Below, piece by piece: positions 30,362 through 39,474 of a stretch of 64,000 nucleotides of DNA. Location: NCBI GenBank assembly GCA_964626965.1, contig CAZVHB010000002.1, positions 33,024 to 97,023 of the forward strand. Reading direction: 5' to 3'. The notes under the pieces are model-generated. The model did no database searches, was not told the origin of the DNA, and saw only the letters and a program-made list of their open reading frames with translations. This DNA comes from CAZEPT01 sp964626965. Lineage in GTDB: Bacteria > Patescibacteriota > Minisyncoccia > Phycocordibacterales > UBA9973. The translations under genes were made by a program, and so were the position numbers. The number at the start of each line of letters is the position of its first letter. Positions within the stretch are counted from its first letter, which is position 1.

Positions 30362-31468
30362 TTACAGGCCTTCTTTTTGGAGTTCTTCTATGAGCCCTTT
30401 CTCTTTTTTACCTAATTTCTGTGGAATAGTGATCTTTATTGGTATAAGTAAATCCCCTCTTTTATGATGCGCAGATGGCACACCTTGTTCTTTTACACGT
30501 AAAACTTCACCATGAGTAATACCAGCGGGAATTTTTACGGTGAGTGGTTTCCCGTCAACTGTCTCTATTTTATATTCAGCTCCGAGTAATGCTTCGGTCA
30601 GCTTAATCGAGAGTGGATAAATAAGATGTGTTCCCTCTCTTTTGAAAATCTTATGAGGTGTAACATTGATACGAATATAGAGATCCCCACTTTGCCCACG
30701 TTGCACTGCTTCACCTTGCCCCACCATACGAAGTGTCTCTCCATGAGCGATACCTTCGGGTATTGCAACTTTTATCGCTTCTTGTTTTTTATAGACACCT
30801 TTTCCTTTACAGGTAATACACACTTCATCAGGTATTTCACCGAGTCCGTGACATAGAGTACACGTACGAGTTGTGCTCATTACACCGATAATCGTCTGGC
30901 GATTTTCACGAATCGCACCTTGCCCATTACATGTTGTACATTTTTTTATCTTCGTATCTTTTTTTGCACCACTTCCGTGACAGGTATCACAGACTCCAGT
31001 TTTGTTCAGTAAAATTTCTCGAGTTATACCAAACATACTTTCAACAAATGAAATAGTCATTTCTGTACTCACATCTCGTCCTCGTGGTGTTTGTTGTTGT
31101 CGTCCACCTCCACCAAAAAAGTCAGAGAAGATATCTCCTAAATCTCCTGCATCAAAACCACCTTGAAAACCCCCATTTTGAAAACCAGAGAAATCGAAAC
31201 CAAAACCTCCATTAAAGTTATTCGGATCAAATCCTGCTCCACCTCCTCCTGCGTACTGCTGATAGTTTGAACCAAACTGGTCATACTTTGCTTTTTTACT
31301 GTCGTCTGAAAGTGTCTGATAAGCTTCGTTTGCTTCTTTGAATTTTGTTTCGTCGCCGTCTTTCTTGTCGGGATGGTATTTGTGCGCTGCTTTATGAAAT
31401 GCTTTTTTAATTTCGTCTTTAGAAGCGTCTTTTGATACGCCTAATATTTCATAATAATCTTTTGCCAT
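30362..31468 (-). CDS. dnaJ: Molecular chaperone DnaJ
   Basis: Hsp40 co-chaperone that delivers clients to DnaK and stimulates its ATPase. 368 residues: J domain (AKDYYEILGVSKDASKDEIK, HPDKK), a Gly/Phe-rich region with GGFGFDFSGFQNGGFQGGF, four zinc-finger repeats CDTCHGSG, CTTCNGQG, CTLCHGLG and CITCKGKG, and the C-terminal substrate domains. The start at 31468 is set by the J-domain opening and by a TATACT box 6 nt upstream. No dnaK or grpE is adjacent. Confidence 0.97.
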   Translation of the reverse strand: MAKDYYEILGVSKDASKDEIKKAFHKAAHKYHPDKKDGDETKFKEANEAYQTLSDDSKKAKYDQFGSNYQQYAGGGGAGFDPNNFNGGFGFDFSGFQNGGFQGGFDAGDLGDIFSDFFGGGGRQQQTPRGRDVSTEMTISFVESMFGITREILLNKTGVCDTCHGSGAKKDTKIKKCTTCNGQGAIRENRQTIIGVMSTTRTCTLCHGLGEIPDEVCITCKGKGVYKKQEAIKVAIPEGIAHGETLRMVGQGEAVQRGQSGDLYIRINVTPHKIFKREGTHLIYPLSIKLTEALLGAEYKIETVDGKPLTVKIPAGITHGEVLRVKEQGVPSAHHKRGDLLIPIKITIPQKLGKKEKGLIEELQKEGL

Positions 31469-31474
31469 ATACCT

Positions 31475-31480
31475 AGTATA
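31475..31480 (-). promoter_or_regulatory. -10 promoter, leaderless dnaJ transcript
   Basis: TATACT ends 6 nt (AGGTAT) before the dnaJ ATG. The gap also contains AGG, too close to the ATG for a normal Shine-Dalgarno site. Confidence 0.55.
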
Positions 31481-31537
31481 TACCATATACAAATATTTTT
31501 TGACAAGCATTTTGCTATAACAAAAAAATTATCAAAT

Positions 31538-31567
31538 AAAAAAGGCACAAATAAATGTGCCTTTTAA
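31538..31567. terminator. Terminator for the hypothetical gene at 31584
   Basis: AAAAGGCACA-AATAAA-TGTGCCTTTT, about 20 nt beyond the stop of the minus-strand gene. Confidence 0.8.
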
Positions 31568-31583
31568 AAAAAATTTATTAAAT

Positions 31584-32198
31584 TTATCGATTCAACCCCA
31601 CAGATTTAAAACAAAATAAAGGAAAGAACACTTCCATCTCAATATCTTCATCATCTGGGTCAATCGGATCTACTACTCCAAATTGATAGTATTGAATTTT
31701 GGATACATCACGAAGGGGTAATACAATTTGAAAAAAATATTCCCCCTCAATAAAAACAACAGACACGATGAGTGGCGAAGATGAGTACATTTTAAAATTT
31801 TCCATTTTTGTATCATACTCAACATCTGGATGTTTTGGAATACTAAGAACTAATTCTCGCACTGAACGATATGCTCCAGCGAGAAAAAACATTAAGGCTC
31901 GTACCACCTTCACAACGTCTAAACTACCAAGAGACAAAAACTGATCTGATTTAACATAGATCTTATGTCGCTTCAATAAAATTTTACCTCCTTTGGCAAT
32001 CCAATTCTTATTATGGATTTTGGTGAAATACTTTCTCTTTAATTTAATCGTCTTTAAACGATACTTAAAATAACTTGAAAGTTTAAAAGTAAAACCATCG
32101 AAGGTAACTTCTGTGTGAAATTGCTTTTTAAATTCTTCTTCATTAATCCAATTCAAGACTGGTGGGAGCACCACATCATCATAAAATTTTTTTGCCAT
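31584..32198 (-). CDS. Hypothetical protein
   Basis: 204 residues, very basic in the first half (YFKYRLKTIKLKRKYFTKIH), acidic near the C-terminus (DPIDPDDEDIEMEVFF), with a hydrophobic stretch VRALMFFLAGAYRSV in the middle that is too short and polar to be a sure membrane helix. I do not recognise it. It has its own terminator and lies between enolase and dnaJ. Confidence 0.5.
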   Translation of the reverse strand: MAKKFYDDVVLPPVLNWINEEEFKKQFHTEVTFDGFTFKLSSYFKYRLKTIKLKRKYFTKIHNKNWIAKGGKILLKRHKIYVKSDQFLSLGSLDVVKVVRALMFFLAGAYRSVRELVLSIPKHPDVEYDTKMENFKMYSSSPLIVSVVFIEGEYFFQIVLPLRDVSKIQYYQFGVVDPIDPDDEDIEMEVFFPLFCFKSVGLNR

Positions 32199-32223
32199 GG
32201 TAGTAAGTTTTTAAGGGTTCGAT

Positions 32224-32270
32224 AAAATAATACCACTATTTATGTTTAAAGTAAATAGTGGTATTATTTT
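32224..32270. terminator. Terminator after enolase
   Basis: AAAATAATACCACTATTTA and TAAATAGTGGTATTATTTT, a 19-bp stem with a 9-nt loop, directly after the eno stop. Confidence 0.9.
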
Positions 32271-32282
32271 TAATTTTTACGC

Positions 32283-33533
32283 TTACTGAGAAAGCTCGTT
32301 TTCTATTTCAATCAATCTCTCGTATTTTACTATTCGTTCTCTTTTCGTAGGCGCCCCAGCTTTGATAAAGTCCGCTCCTACCGCAACAGAGAGATCTGCG
32401 ATAAAGGTATCTTCTGTCTCCCCTGACCTATGTGAGATAAACACTTTCATATTATTTTCTTTCGCCAGTTTAATTGAATGAAGTGTTTCAGAGAGTGTTC
32501 CGATTTGATTTGGTTTGATGAGCACGGTATTGATCGCTTTCATGTCAATCGCTTTTTGTATTCGCTCTGTATTGGTGACTGTGAGATCATCACCGACAAT
32601 ACATACATGAGAACCAAGTTTTTCGCACAGTAACGCAAAACCCGCAAAGTCATCTTCTTGTAATCCATCTTCAAGAGAAATAATCGGATAGGTCTGAACG
32701 AGTTTTTCATAGTGCATAATCATTTCATCACTCGTGTATTCATGACCTTCCATCACATACACACCGTCTTTATATAGTGTGGTTGCTGCAACATCTACAC
32801 CTAATTTTACTTGGCCAGTAGTATACCCCGCTGTGGTAATTGCACGTTTCAAATAATCAAACGCTTGTTCATTGATTGGAAGTTTTGGGGCAAATCCACC
32901 TTCATCACCGAGTGAGACAGTGTACTTATATTGTATGAGAAGTCTTTCGAGTGTCTCCATAATATGCTTTACGACTTCAACTTTTTCTGCAAGTGTCGCA
33001 AAGCCGACTGGAATGAGCATAAACTCTTGAAATGAAATACCACTATCAGAATGTTTCCCTCCGTTGATTACGTTGAATGCTGGTGTTGGAAGTGTGTATG
33101 TATGTGGAGTACCAGACCCTCGATACATATCAGCAAGATGTTCATAGAGTGCTACCTTTTTTTCATTCGAGCATGCACGAACAAAAGCGAGTGATACGGC
33201 GAGAATTGCATTTGCACCGAGCCTACTTTTGTTTGGTGTTCCATCAAGAGCGATCAATGTAGTATCGAGAGTCTCTTGATCAAGCTCTTTACCTTGCACA
33301 GTAGTGAGTATTTCTCCACGAATATGACCAAGTGCTTTTTCTACACCACGACCCATATGAATGGTCATATCTCCATCGCGAAGTTCACAGGCTTCGTGTG
33401 CCCCAGTACTCGCGCCAGACGGAACAGAGGCCGTACCTTGCGCTCCACTTTCGAGCATACACAAAACTTCTACAGTTGGATTACCACGTGAGTCGAGTAT
33501 TTCTGTTGCAATAAGATTTTTTATTTTTGACAT
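32283..33533 (-). CDS. eno: Enolase
   Basis: Converts 2-phosphoglycerate to phosphoenolpyruvate. 416 residues from the ATG at 33533: EILDSRGNPTVEV, SVPSGASTGAHEA, NVINGGKHSDSGISFQEFM, LGDEGGFAPKL, SLEDGLQEDDF, DDLTVTN, LIKPNQIGTLSETL and ISHRSGETED. All metal ligands and the catalytic Lys are present. The gene directly follows the mutase-kinase fusion, whose product makes its substrate and uses its product. Confidence 0.97.
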   Translation of the reverse strand: MSKIKNLIATEILDSRGNPTVEVLCMLESGAQGTASVPSGASTGAHEACELRDGDMTIHMGRGVEKALGHIRGEILTTVQGKELDQETLDTTLIALDGTPNKSRLGANAILAVSLAFVRACSNEKKVALYEHLADMYRGSGTPHTYTLPTPAFNVINGGKHSDSGISFQEFMLIPVGFATLAEKVEVVKHIMETLERLLIQYKYTVSLGDEGGFAPKLPINEQAFDYLKRAITTAGYTTGQVKLGVDVAATTLYKDGVYVMEGHEYTSDEMIMHYEKLVQTYPIISLEDGLQEDDFAGFALLCEKLGSHVCIVGDDLTVTNTERIQKAIDMKAINTVLIKPNQIGTLSETLHSIKLAKENNMKVFISHRSGETEDTFIADLSVAVGADFIKAGAPTKRERIVKYERLIEIENELSQ

Positions 33534-33534
33534 A

Positions 33535-34983
33535 TTAGAGTGGATGATAGATTGGATGATCAAGATGTTTTTCTGCTTCCAAAATTAAATGTTGCATCAT
33601 ATACACTGCCCGAATAGGATATTTTCCGCTGGCTGTTTCTTCTGAGAGCATCACAGCATCACTTCCTTCAAGCACTGCATTGACGACGTCAGTTGCTTCA
33701 GCACGTGTTGGAAATGGATTGTCTTTCATAGTGTAAAGCATCTGAGTTGCAGTAATCACTGGCTTTCCGACACTTTTACATTTTTTAATAATCTCATCTT
33801 GCACAAAAGGAATCTGCTCGAGTGGTACTTCTGTCCCCAGATCCCCACGCGCGATCATAACAGCATCGGAAACTGCGATAATTTCATCAATATTTTCTAC
33901 AGCGAGTGCTCGCTCTATTTTTGCAATAACTTTCTGTGCGCCATTGTGTTTGTTTATTTCATTTTTACAATCAATGATATCATCTTTACTTCCAGTAAAA
34001 GAGACAGCGATGTAGTCCACATTATTTTCAACACCGAGCTTGATCAATTCCCTATCAATATCTGAAAGTGCTTTTATTTTGGTGACATCGTAGGTGTGTC
34101 CATCCTTGGTCTGAATCCGTGGGCCAGGTAAATCCTGGATAATGAGTACGTGTGTATTATTTTCTTTAGCAATAGTTCGCACATGGGTGATACGCTCGAT
34201 ATTTTCTTTTGGCGTTGCCCAAAAGAAATTGAGTCGCGCAACATCCATTCCCACTCGAAACATCTCTCGTAAAACATCCGGTGTATCAGAGGCTGGTCCG
34301 AGCGTCGCGACAATCTGTGTTTTGGATTCAATATTTCGAGCAGGTAGTGCCATACTATCGTCAACAACACGAACTTCTTTACGGATGAGATACCCTGATG
34401 TATCGAGATCATAAATAAAGATTTCATTGAAAGGCATCTCGACTTGTTCGATGTCTGTATCAGAAATTTTCTCCATGTATTTCATGAGAGCTCGTATGGT
34501 ATTTCCATGAGATACCACAAGTACATCTTTCCCTGTATTGAGCGTCGGTACAATCTCTTCCAAGAAAAATGGGACTACTCGATCATAGACCATTTTCAGT
34601 GTTTCGCCGTGTGGTATAGGATACTCCCAGGCGCGACGGAGTTTCTGTGCTTCTTCCAAACCAAGTTCTTCTATCTCGTGTTTCTTGCTGGTTCCAGTGA
34701 GGTCGCCATAATCTCTTTCGTTGAGTGCCGGTGAATAGACTGTCTCCGGACAATACATACCAGAACTCGTCATCATACACACCTCTGTCTCTATCGCGCG
34801 CATCTGCATAGAAGTAAATACTTTTTGAATATGCAAATCCGTAATGAGTGTCCCCATATGGTTTGACATCTTAAACCCTTTTGAGCTCAAATGAACATCT
34901 GTTTTTCCAGTAAATAAATTTTTCTTATTCCATTCTGATTCACCGTGTCTAACGATAACCAGTCTTCCTTGTGTGTGTTCCAT
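33535..34983 (-). CDS. Fusion of 2,3-BPG-dependent phosphoglycerate mutase and a truncated pyruvate kinase
   Basis: 482 residues. Residues 1 to about 214 are a GpmA-type mutase: RHGESEWN with catalytic H13, LNERDYGDLTG, and VVSHGNTIRAL with the second histidine. Residues 220-482 are the pyruvate kinase barrel: TQIVATLGPAS, KIE (355-357), MIARGDLGTEVP, ITATQML and PTRAEATDVVNAVLEG. The B lid domain is missing (DLPGPRIQTKDG joins almost directly to the next barrel strand) and the regulatory C domain is absent. The usual NFSHG is NFFWA (252-256) and the following IRTG-like Arg is Gln, so kinase activity is doubtful. Enolase follows with no gap. Confidence 0.9.
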   Translation of the reverse strand: MEHTQGRLVIVRHGESEWNKKNLFTGKTDVHLSSKGFKMSNHMGTLITDLHIQKVFTSMQMRAIETEVCMMTSSGMYCPETVYSPALNERDYGDLTGTSKKHEIEELGLEEAQKLRRAWEYPIPHGETLKMVYDRVVPFFLEEIVPTLNTGKDVLVVSHGNTIRALMKYMEKISDTDIEQVEMPFNEIFIYDLDTSGYLIRKEVRVVDDSMALPARNIESKTQIVATLGPASDTPDVLREMFRVGMDVARLNFFWATPKENIERITHVRTIAKENNTHVLIIQDLPGPRIQTKDGHTYDVTKIKALSDIDRELIKLGVENNVDYIAVSFTGSKDDIIDCKNEINKHNGAQKVIAKIERALAVENIDEIIAVSDAVMIARGDLGTEVPLEQIPFVQDEIIKKCKSVGKPVITATQMLYTMKDNPFPTRAEATDVVNAVLEGSDAVMLSEETASGKYPIRAVYMMQHLILEAEKHLDHPIYHPL

Positions 34984-34988
34984 ATATA

Positions 34989-35960
34989 TTATTTATTTAC
35001 TTTATTACGTGGTGTTTTTCCCTCAAAAAATTCGATGATATTTTCTGCAACGATTTCTGACATTGCGTCTCGGGCTTCTGTCTGCGCGGATGCAATGTGG
35101 GGTGACAAAACTGTGTTTGAAAGTTTGGCGAGCCCTCGTGCAAGCTTTGGTTCAAATTCATACACATCAAGTCCTGCACCTCGGATAACACCTGCCTTCA
35201 AAGCTGACACGAGTGCCACTTCATCCATAACAGCACCACGTGATGTGTTGATGAGATACGCCGTCTGTTTCATTTTCGCCAGTCTCTCTTTGTTTATTAA
35301 ATGCCTTGTGGTCGGAAGAAGTGGTGTATGCAAACTCACCACATCAGCGAGCGGAAGTATGTCATCTACAGATGAAATAAACTCTGCATTGCATTCTTTT
35401 TCCATTCTTTCATTTCGCGTGATATCAAAATAGAGAATCTTAACACCAAAACCATGATAGAGTTTACTCGCAACGAGCTCCCCGATCTTTCCTGTACCGA
35501 TAATCGCAACAGTCTTCCCTTTCAATGTCTCACTGAGAAAGAGCATTGGGTCCCAACCTTTGTATTTTCCTTTTCTAACAAATGGATCTGCTTCAGAAAG
35601 TCGTGACATAAGAGAAAGTAAAAGTGCGATAGTATGTTGTGCGATACCGTCTGCATAGTCACCTTGCGTATTGGTCACGGTGATTCCTCTGTTTGATGCT
35701 TCGGCGATATCTATATTGTCATACCCAATAGCGTAGTTCGCAAAGAGTTTTGTTTCTGGACTCACATCAAATACAGCACTGTCTATTTTGTCAGTCAGGA
35801 GTGTCACCACAGCATCATACTGTTTCTTTTTGAGCGCTTTTACTATTTCTTTTTGAGTCGGTGGATTTTTACTCGTACCCACAGTAACTTCGTAGTGTTT
35901 ATCTTCCAAAAGTTTGATGCATTCACCAGGAATACATCTCGTCATATAGATTTTTTTCAT
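34989..35960 (-). CDS. D-isomer-specific 2-hydroxyacid dehydrogenase
   Basis: 323 residues from the ATG at 35960. It has an NAD-binding Rossmann motif (AIIGTGKIGELVASKL), NTSRGAVMDEVAL with the catalytic Arg, GLDVYEFEP with the Glu region, and LSPHIASAQTEARDAM with the catalytic His. The closest known types are glyoxylate/hydroxypyruvate reductase and D-lactate dehydrogenase; sequence does not settle the substrate. Standing just upstream of mutase-kinase and enolase, it could reduce pyruvate to D-lactate and regenerate NAD+, a plausible fermentative end step. Confidence 0.85.
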   Translation of the reverse strand: MKKIYMTRCIPGECIKLLEDKHYEVTVGTSKNPPTQKEIVKALKKKQYDAVVTLLTDKIDSAVFDVSPETKLFANYAIGYDNIDIAEASNRGITVTNTQGDYADGIAQHTIALLLSLMSRLSEADPFVRKGKYKGWDPMLFLSETLKGKTVAIIGTGKIGELVASKLYHGFGVKILYFDITRNERMEKECNAEFISSVDDILPLADVVSLHTPLLPTTRHLINKERLAKMKQTAYLINTSRGAVMDEVALVSALKAGVIRGAGLDVYEFEPKLARGLAKLSNTVLSPHIASAQTEARDAMSEIVAENIIEFFEGKTPRNKVNK

Positions 35961-36091
35961 ACATCCATTGTACTCCAAAGGAGTAGAAAGGTAAATTTTA
36001 AAAATATACAAATATACTACCTGTTTATAAAAAAGTTGACGAATACAATATTTTATTATATTATAAAAGAGAATACTTAAAACCATACATT

Positions 36092-36910
36092 ATGAGAACA
36101 TCAGTAATCGACACGATTTTAGAGAACACCTATCGAAAAAAAGAAAGCCGGAAGAAGATTTTCTTTATCTTACGTACCACACACATCACACTGAGTATTA
36201 TCACCAAAGCATCTTCTCTCATCAAGCGAAACGAGTATCACAACTTTGACCATATCCTCGGTGCCACAGAAATGGGCATCAAAATAGCACAAGCTGAAGG
36301 ATACACGAAACAAGAATGTACTGAAATTGCCTTTGCTCTACTCGTTCACGACGCAGGACATCAAGGATTCATGACCTCTGAAGATGAAAAAAGATCAGTT
36401 GTTATTCTCTCTAAAAGTTTCTCTGTGGGAGATTTTGAATCTATGAATTTAAACAAGGTTTCTTCTTTAAAAAGATTAGAGTTCAAAATTCTTGCAACCG
36501 TATTTAAGAACCGAGGCATGAGCAAGAATCCAGATGCACATATCATGCAAGATGCTGATCTTGCTCATATTGGACAAGGTCCGTACTATTGGCTCTGGTC
36601 ATCTATGGGGCTTATCGACGAGTTCAATAAATTACGTAAAGTACCATTGAGACCAGTTGATTTCATTAAAACAGAACAACGGTCACTTATATACTATTTA
36701 CAAAACTGTTCAGAACAAAAGTCTATTTGGCTCTCAGAAGGGGCGCAAGAGGTTCTCATTGACCCGCGAGATGATATTGATACAATTGAATCATGGAGCA
36801 CTGAAGCAATCGAGTATGCCTATGCAACTCGACACACAGATCTTCTTGTTTCTGAATTCAAAACAGAAATCAAACACCTCAATACACGATACAAAAAAAA
36901 GGTTGCCTAA
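36092..36910 (+). CDS. HD-domain phosphohydrolase, cyclic-nucleotide phosphodiesterase-like
   Basis: 272 residues. YHNFDHILGATEMG and LLVHDAGHQGFM match the H...HD signature of class I 3',5'-cyclic nucleotide phosphodiesterases (HNxxHA and HDxxHxG), and MQDADLAHIG supplies the later metal-binding aspartate. The family hydrolyses cyclic or other nucleotides; the substrate is not predictable. No membrane segment. It is divergent from the dehydrogenase gene and ends in a terminator whose loop contains the stop codon. Confidence 0.75.
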   Translation: MRTSVIDTILENTYRKKESRKKIFFILRTTHITLSIITKASSLIKRNEYHNFDHILGATEMGIKIAQAEGYTKQECTEIAFALLVHDAGHQGFMTSEDEKRSVVILSKSFSVGDFESMNLNKVSSLKRLEFKILATVFKNRGMSKNPDAHIMQDADLAHIGQGPYYWLWSSMGLIDEFNKLRKVPLRPVDFIKTEQRSLIYYLQNCSEQKSIWLSEGAQEVLIDPRDDIDTIESWSTEAIEYAYATRHTDLLVSEFKTEIKHLNTRYKKKVA

Positions 36911-36925
36911 CGGTAACCTTTTTTT
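36894..36925 (+). terminator. Intrinsic terminator overlapping the stop codon
   Basis: GGTTGCC-TAAC-GGTAACC flanked by A7 and T7; the stop TAA is in the loop. Confidence 0.85.
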
Positions 36926-36950
36926 AATACACTGTATTTTTAAGATGTAC

Positions 36951-36978
36951 TTGCTATTTTATATATATGTGCTATAAT
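36951..36978 (+). promoter_or_regulatory. Sigma-70-like promoter with extended -10
   Basis: TTGCTA, 16-bp spacer, TGC-TATAAT. It precedes the hypothetical gene at 37025 with a leader of about 40 nt. Confidence 0.7.
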
Positions 36979-37024
36979 GCACTCAAACCAAAGAGTAATT
37001 CCGCTCTTTTAAAATTCAAATTTA

Positions 37025-37576
37025 ATGAACACAGAAAACACATTAGTCTTCTCCGAAGACGGGACTCAAGGCACCATCCATTTTATTACAGGTGGAGAAA
37101 GCATTATTTATACTTCAAAAGAAGAGATCTACCTGGCTCTAGTTGACCTTGCCCAAAAGCAAAAGATTAAACCCGCTGAATTCAGAAAAATGCGTGATGC
37201 TACTTTACGTAATCAAAAGATGCCGTTATCTGAAGATGGTAAGACTCTGTTAGATGTTGTTGATTCTATCAAAAGCTTTACTTTACTTTTGGAATCGCTC
37301 CTCTTTGCATCAACATCAATGAGCATGTTAATGGACATGGCTGAAGAAGCACCCAAAGAAGCGTATATAAAAAAATGTGGATGCGGTAAACATGCCAGTA
37401 TAGTTTGTCGAAAAGTATTTACCGGCAAATTTGATAACCAGTACTATCTCCTTAAGATTATGAAAGTGTTACGAGAGATGGACGAGATCACCAGAGAAGA
37501 AGAAGACGAGTTAATTAAACAAATCGAAAATTCTGGACTGCCAAAAATGCCGGCAGTTGATCCTCTGTGCAATTAA
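37025..37576 (+). CDS. Hypothetical protein with a short cysteine motif
   Basis: 183 residues, soluble, acidic, rich in Met and Glu in the second half. CGCGKHASIVC (about 118-128) is a compact Cys/His cluster that might bind a metal. I do not recognise a family. It has a good promoter and a strong terminator, so it is a well-defined single gene. Confidence 0.55.
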   Translation: MNTENTLVFSEDGTQGTIHFITGGESIIYTSKEEIYLALVDLAQKQKIKPAEFRKMRDATLRNQKMPLSEDGKTLLDVVDSIKSFTLLLESLLFASTSMSMLMDMAEEAPKEAYIKKCGCGKHASIVCRKVFTGKFDNQYYLLKIMKVLREMDEITREEEDELIKQIENSGLPKMPAVDPLCN

Positions 37577-37599
37577 AGAAGTATTCACCAAAAAAAATA

Positions 37600-37629
37600 A
37601 AGCCCCGTATTACTACGGGGTATTTTTTT
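37600..37629 (+). terminator. Intrinsic terminator
   Basis: CCCCGTA-TTAC-TACGGGG followed by a T-run. Confidence 0.85.
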
Positions 37630-37699
37630 ATATACAAAAAAATAAAAAGCTCTAGTTTTTAAAACCAAAGCTTTTTCACATGTTCGCTAATACTCATAC

Positions 37700-38179
37700 T
37701 TAGCTCACACCTACTTTAACAACCATCATGTTACCGCCAAATAGAGCACCCATCAAACCAAACGGAAAATCATCCATTTCATCTTCTTGTTTCTCAGTAG
37801 TGGCGACAATAAGACCACCATCTCTCAGTGCAATACCGGTAGCAGTAGTTGGTAAATTAAAACGGGTTCGCATAGACCCCCACATAATCTCTCGCGCAAT
37901 GTCACCGGATTTGATACACAATTGGTGTTCTCTTTCGAGCACCGCATATTCATCTGAATCAGGTTTAGTCGCCTCAAGTTTTTTGTGCAAAACTTTGTGC
38001 TCTGCTTTTTTTGCCTCAATCAGCTTGAAGCATGTTTTTTCAAGCATATTCATTTCCCCAAGGTGTTGATCACCTTCTTTTTTAGGAGAATCGCTTATTA
38101 CAGGTCCATCAGTAACCGGATTAGTAAAACCGATTAGTTCTAAGAACTTAATGAGTTCTTGTTGCAATGTTTGTTGCAT
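37700..38179 (-). CDS. Hypothetical protein
   Basis: 159 residues with a helical, charged middle (about 48-90, LEKTCFKLIEAKKAEHKVLH) and a Gly/Met-rich C-terminus (FGLMGALFGGNMMVVKVG). No signal peptide. Family unknown. Confidence 0.45.
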   Translation of the reverse strand: MQQTLQQELIKFLELIGFTNPVTDGPVISDSPKKEGDQHLGEMNMLEKTCFKLIEAKKAEHKVLHKKLEATKPDSDEYAVLEREHQLCIKSGDIAREIMWGSMRTRFNLPTTATGIALRDGGLIVATTEKQEDEMDDFPFGLMGALFGGNMMVVKVGVS

Positions 38180-38281
38180 GTGTATTAAATTTTATTTTTT
38201 TGGCTACTCTAGTAAGTTTTCGCCTTCCCTTTAATTGCATCCTAGCATACTTGTGTGCTATTGTCAATGATTTATTTCAAT

Positions 38282-38306
38282 AAAAAAAACCACCCTACTG
38301 GGTGGT
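38282..38306 (-). terminator. Intrinsic terminator
   Basis: On the minus strand CCACCC-AGTA-GGGTGG is followed by eight Ts, 20 nt after the stop at 38328. Confidence 0.85.
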
Positions 38307-38327
38307 GAAAGATATTTTGGATGAAGA

Positions 38328-38654
38328 TTACTCTTGTATTTCTGCAGTATCACGCTTTGGAAAAAGAATAAGTATTGAAATGAGAAAACCGATAAACATA
38401 AAAAGTACCTGCGAGATTCGTAACAATGTATGTATCCCAAACCCAAGATATTCTTGTCTGATATTCTGAAGCCAAAGCCTCATCACGCACTCAAAGACAA
38501 TACAACCAAAAACGGTTGCACAATTCAACAAGAAAACTTTAGTTATTTTGTTTTTCTTTCGAAGTGAGTATTCAAGACAGCTGAAGAATAAAAGACTGGA
38601 GAGAGTGAGGACAGCAATAGTAATTGGCTCAATGAGGGTTTGCGGTATTTGCAT
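38328..38654 (-). CDS. Small integral membrane protein
   Basis: 108 residues with three predicted helices (about 10-27, 38-58, 82-98) and short basic loops (SLRKKNKITK). Family unknown. Confidence 0.5.
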   Translation of the reverse strand: MQIPQTLIEPITIAVLTLSSLLFFSCLEYSLRKKNKITKVFLLNCATVFGCIVFECVMRLWLQNIRQEYLGFGIHTLLRISQVLFMFIGFLISILILFPKRDTAEIQE

Positions 38655-38771
38655 AGGTATATATTTTTAAAAATTAAAGTATGTTTCGTTAAACTATATA
38701 CTTCTTTAGGGTAATGTCAATGACAGTAGAAATTGGAGCAAAATTATGATATATTCTGTACGTATTTGTTT

Positions 38772-38843
38772 GGCCTTATCGTCTATCGGTTAGGACACAT
38801 CCTTCTCAAGGATGGAAGCCGGGTTCGATTCCCGGTAAGGTCA
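38772..38843 (+). tRNA. tRNA-Glu (anticodon CTC)
   Basis: A 72-nt cloverleaf with acceptor GGCCTTA/TAAGGTC, D-arm typical of Glu (CGTCTATCGGTTAGGAC), anticodon loop TTCTCAA and T-arm CCGGGTTCGATTCCCGG. CCA is not encoded. Confidence 0.93.
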
Positions 38844-38890
38844 CAAATTTTAAAAACCACTCTTTAAAGAGTGGTTTTTAAAATTTGTGA
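38841..38890. terminator. Terminator hairpin that begins in the tRNA-Glu 3' end
   Basis: TCACAAATTTTAAAAACCAC plus TC is mirrored after TTTAAA over 22 bp. The base of the stem includes the last tRNA bases. It also ends the convergent gene at 38898. No CTGC element follows this tRNA. Confidence 0.85.
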
Positions 38891-38897
38891 CTGTGTG

Positions 38898-39425
38898 TTA
38901 TTCCTTTTTCGTAAAAATACTGTACGCGAGCTTGTCGATGTTCAGTGATGATTGGTCGAGTTTACAGGTAGTTTGTTCTGGTTCGTCGTAGTTCATACAT
39001 TGAACAAATTGGAGTGTAAATGTCAGTGTCCCAAGATTCTTCCCCATTTGAGTCACATAGTTGTATGTTTTGTATGTACTTCCTGCAGCGCCTTCGCTTG
39101 TGACCGTGACACAGTATTTTTTACCAGAAATTATTTTCTCTGTTATCTGTCCCCCTTGAGTAATTTCAGTCCCTGTTGGTGTACAACTAAATAGTCCAGT
39201 ATCAAGCTTGACCATTGGTGGCCAGACTTTGTCTACAAACCGAACATGATTTGTTTTGAGTGCGGTGTTATAAAAAAGTGCTTCAGCTGGTGGCAATGGA
39301 ACATGTGTAGGAAAAGGTGCTGGTTGGACGGGTTGCACATTTTTCTTCATGTAGAACATGAAGCCAAACACAAAGATAACAATAACCATCAATACAATAG
39401 TCGCTCGAAGATAAAGGTTTTTCAT
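38898..39425 (-). CDS. Membrane-anchored extracellular hypothetical protein
   Basis: 175 residues: one N-terminal helix (about 7-26, TIVLMVIVIFVFGFMFYM), a proline-rich stretch, then an extracellular domain with four cysteines (CTPTG, KKYCVTV, FVQCMN, TTCKLD). Family unknown; the pattern is shared with many small CPR envelope proteins. It is transcribed divergently from the PhnA-like gene, each from its own leaderless-type promoter. Confidence 0.5.
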   Translation of the reverse strand: MKNLYLRATIVLMVIVIFVFGFMFYMKKNVQPVQPAPFPTHVPLPPAEALFYNTALKTNHVRFVDKVWPPMVKLDTGLFSCTPTGTEITQGGQITEKIISGKKYCVTVTSEGAAGSTYKTYNYVTQMGKNLGTLTFTLQFVQCMNYDEPEQTTCKLDQSSLNIDKLAYSIFTKKE

Positions 39426-39431
39426 ATATCA

Positions 39432-39440
39432 ATTATACCA
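39432..39440 (-). promoter_or_regulatory. Extended -10 promoter, leaderless transcript
   Basis: TGG-TATAAT ends 6 nt before the ATG at 39425. Confidence 0.65.
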
Positions 39441-39459
39441 CAATGGAAAAAGTCCAGTA

Positions 39460-39468
39460 TGGTATACT
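39460..39468 (+). promoter_or_regulatory. Extended -10 promoter, leaderless transcript
   Basis: TGG-TATACT ends 6 nt before the ATG at 39475. It is divergent from the promoter at 39432-39440. Confidence 0.65.
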
Positions 39469-39474
39469 CTTCTT

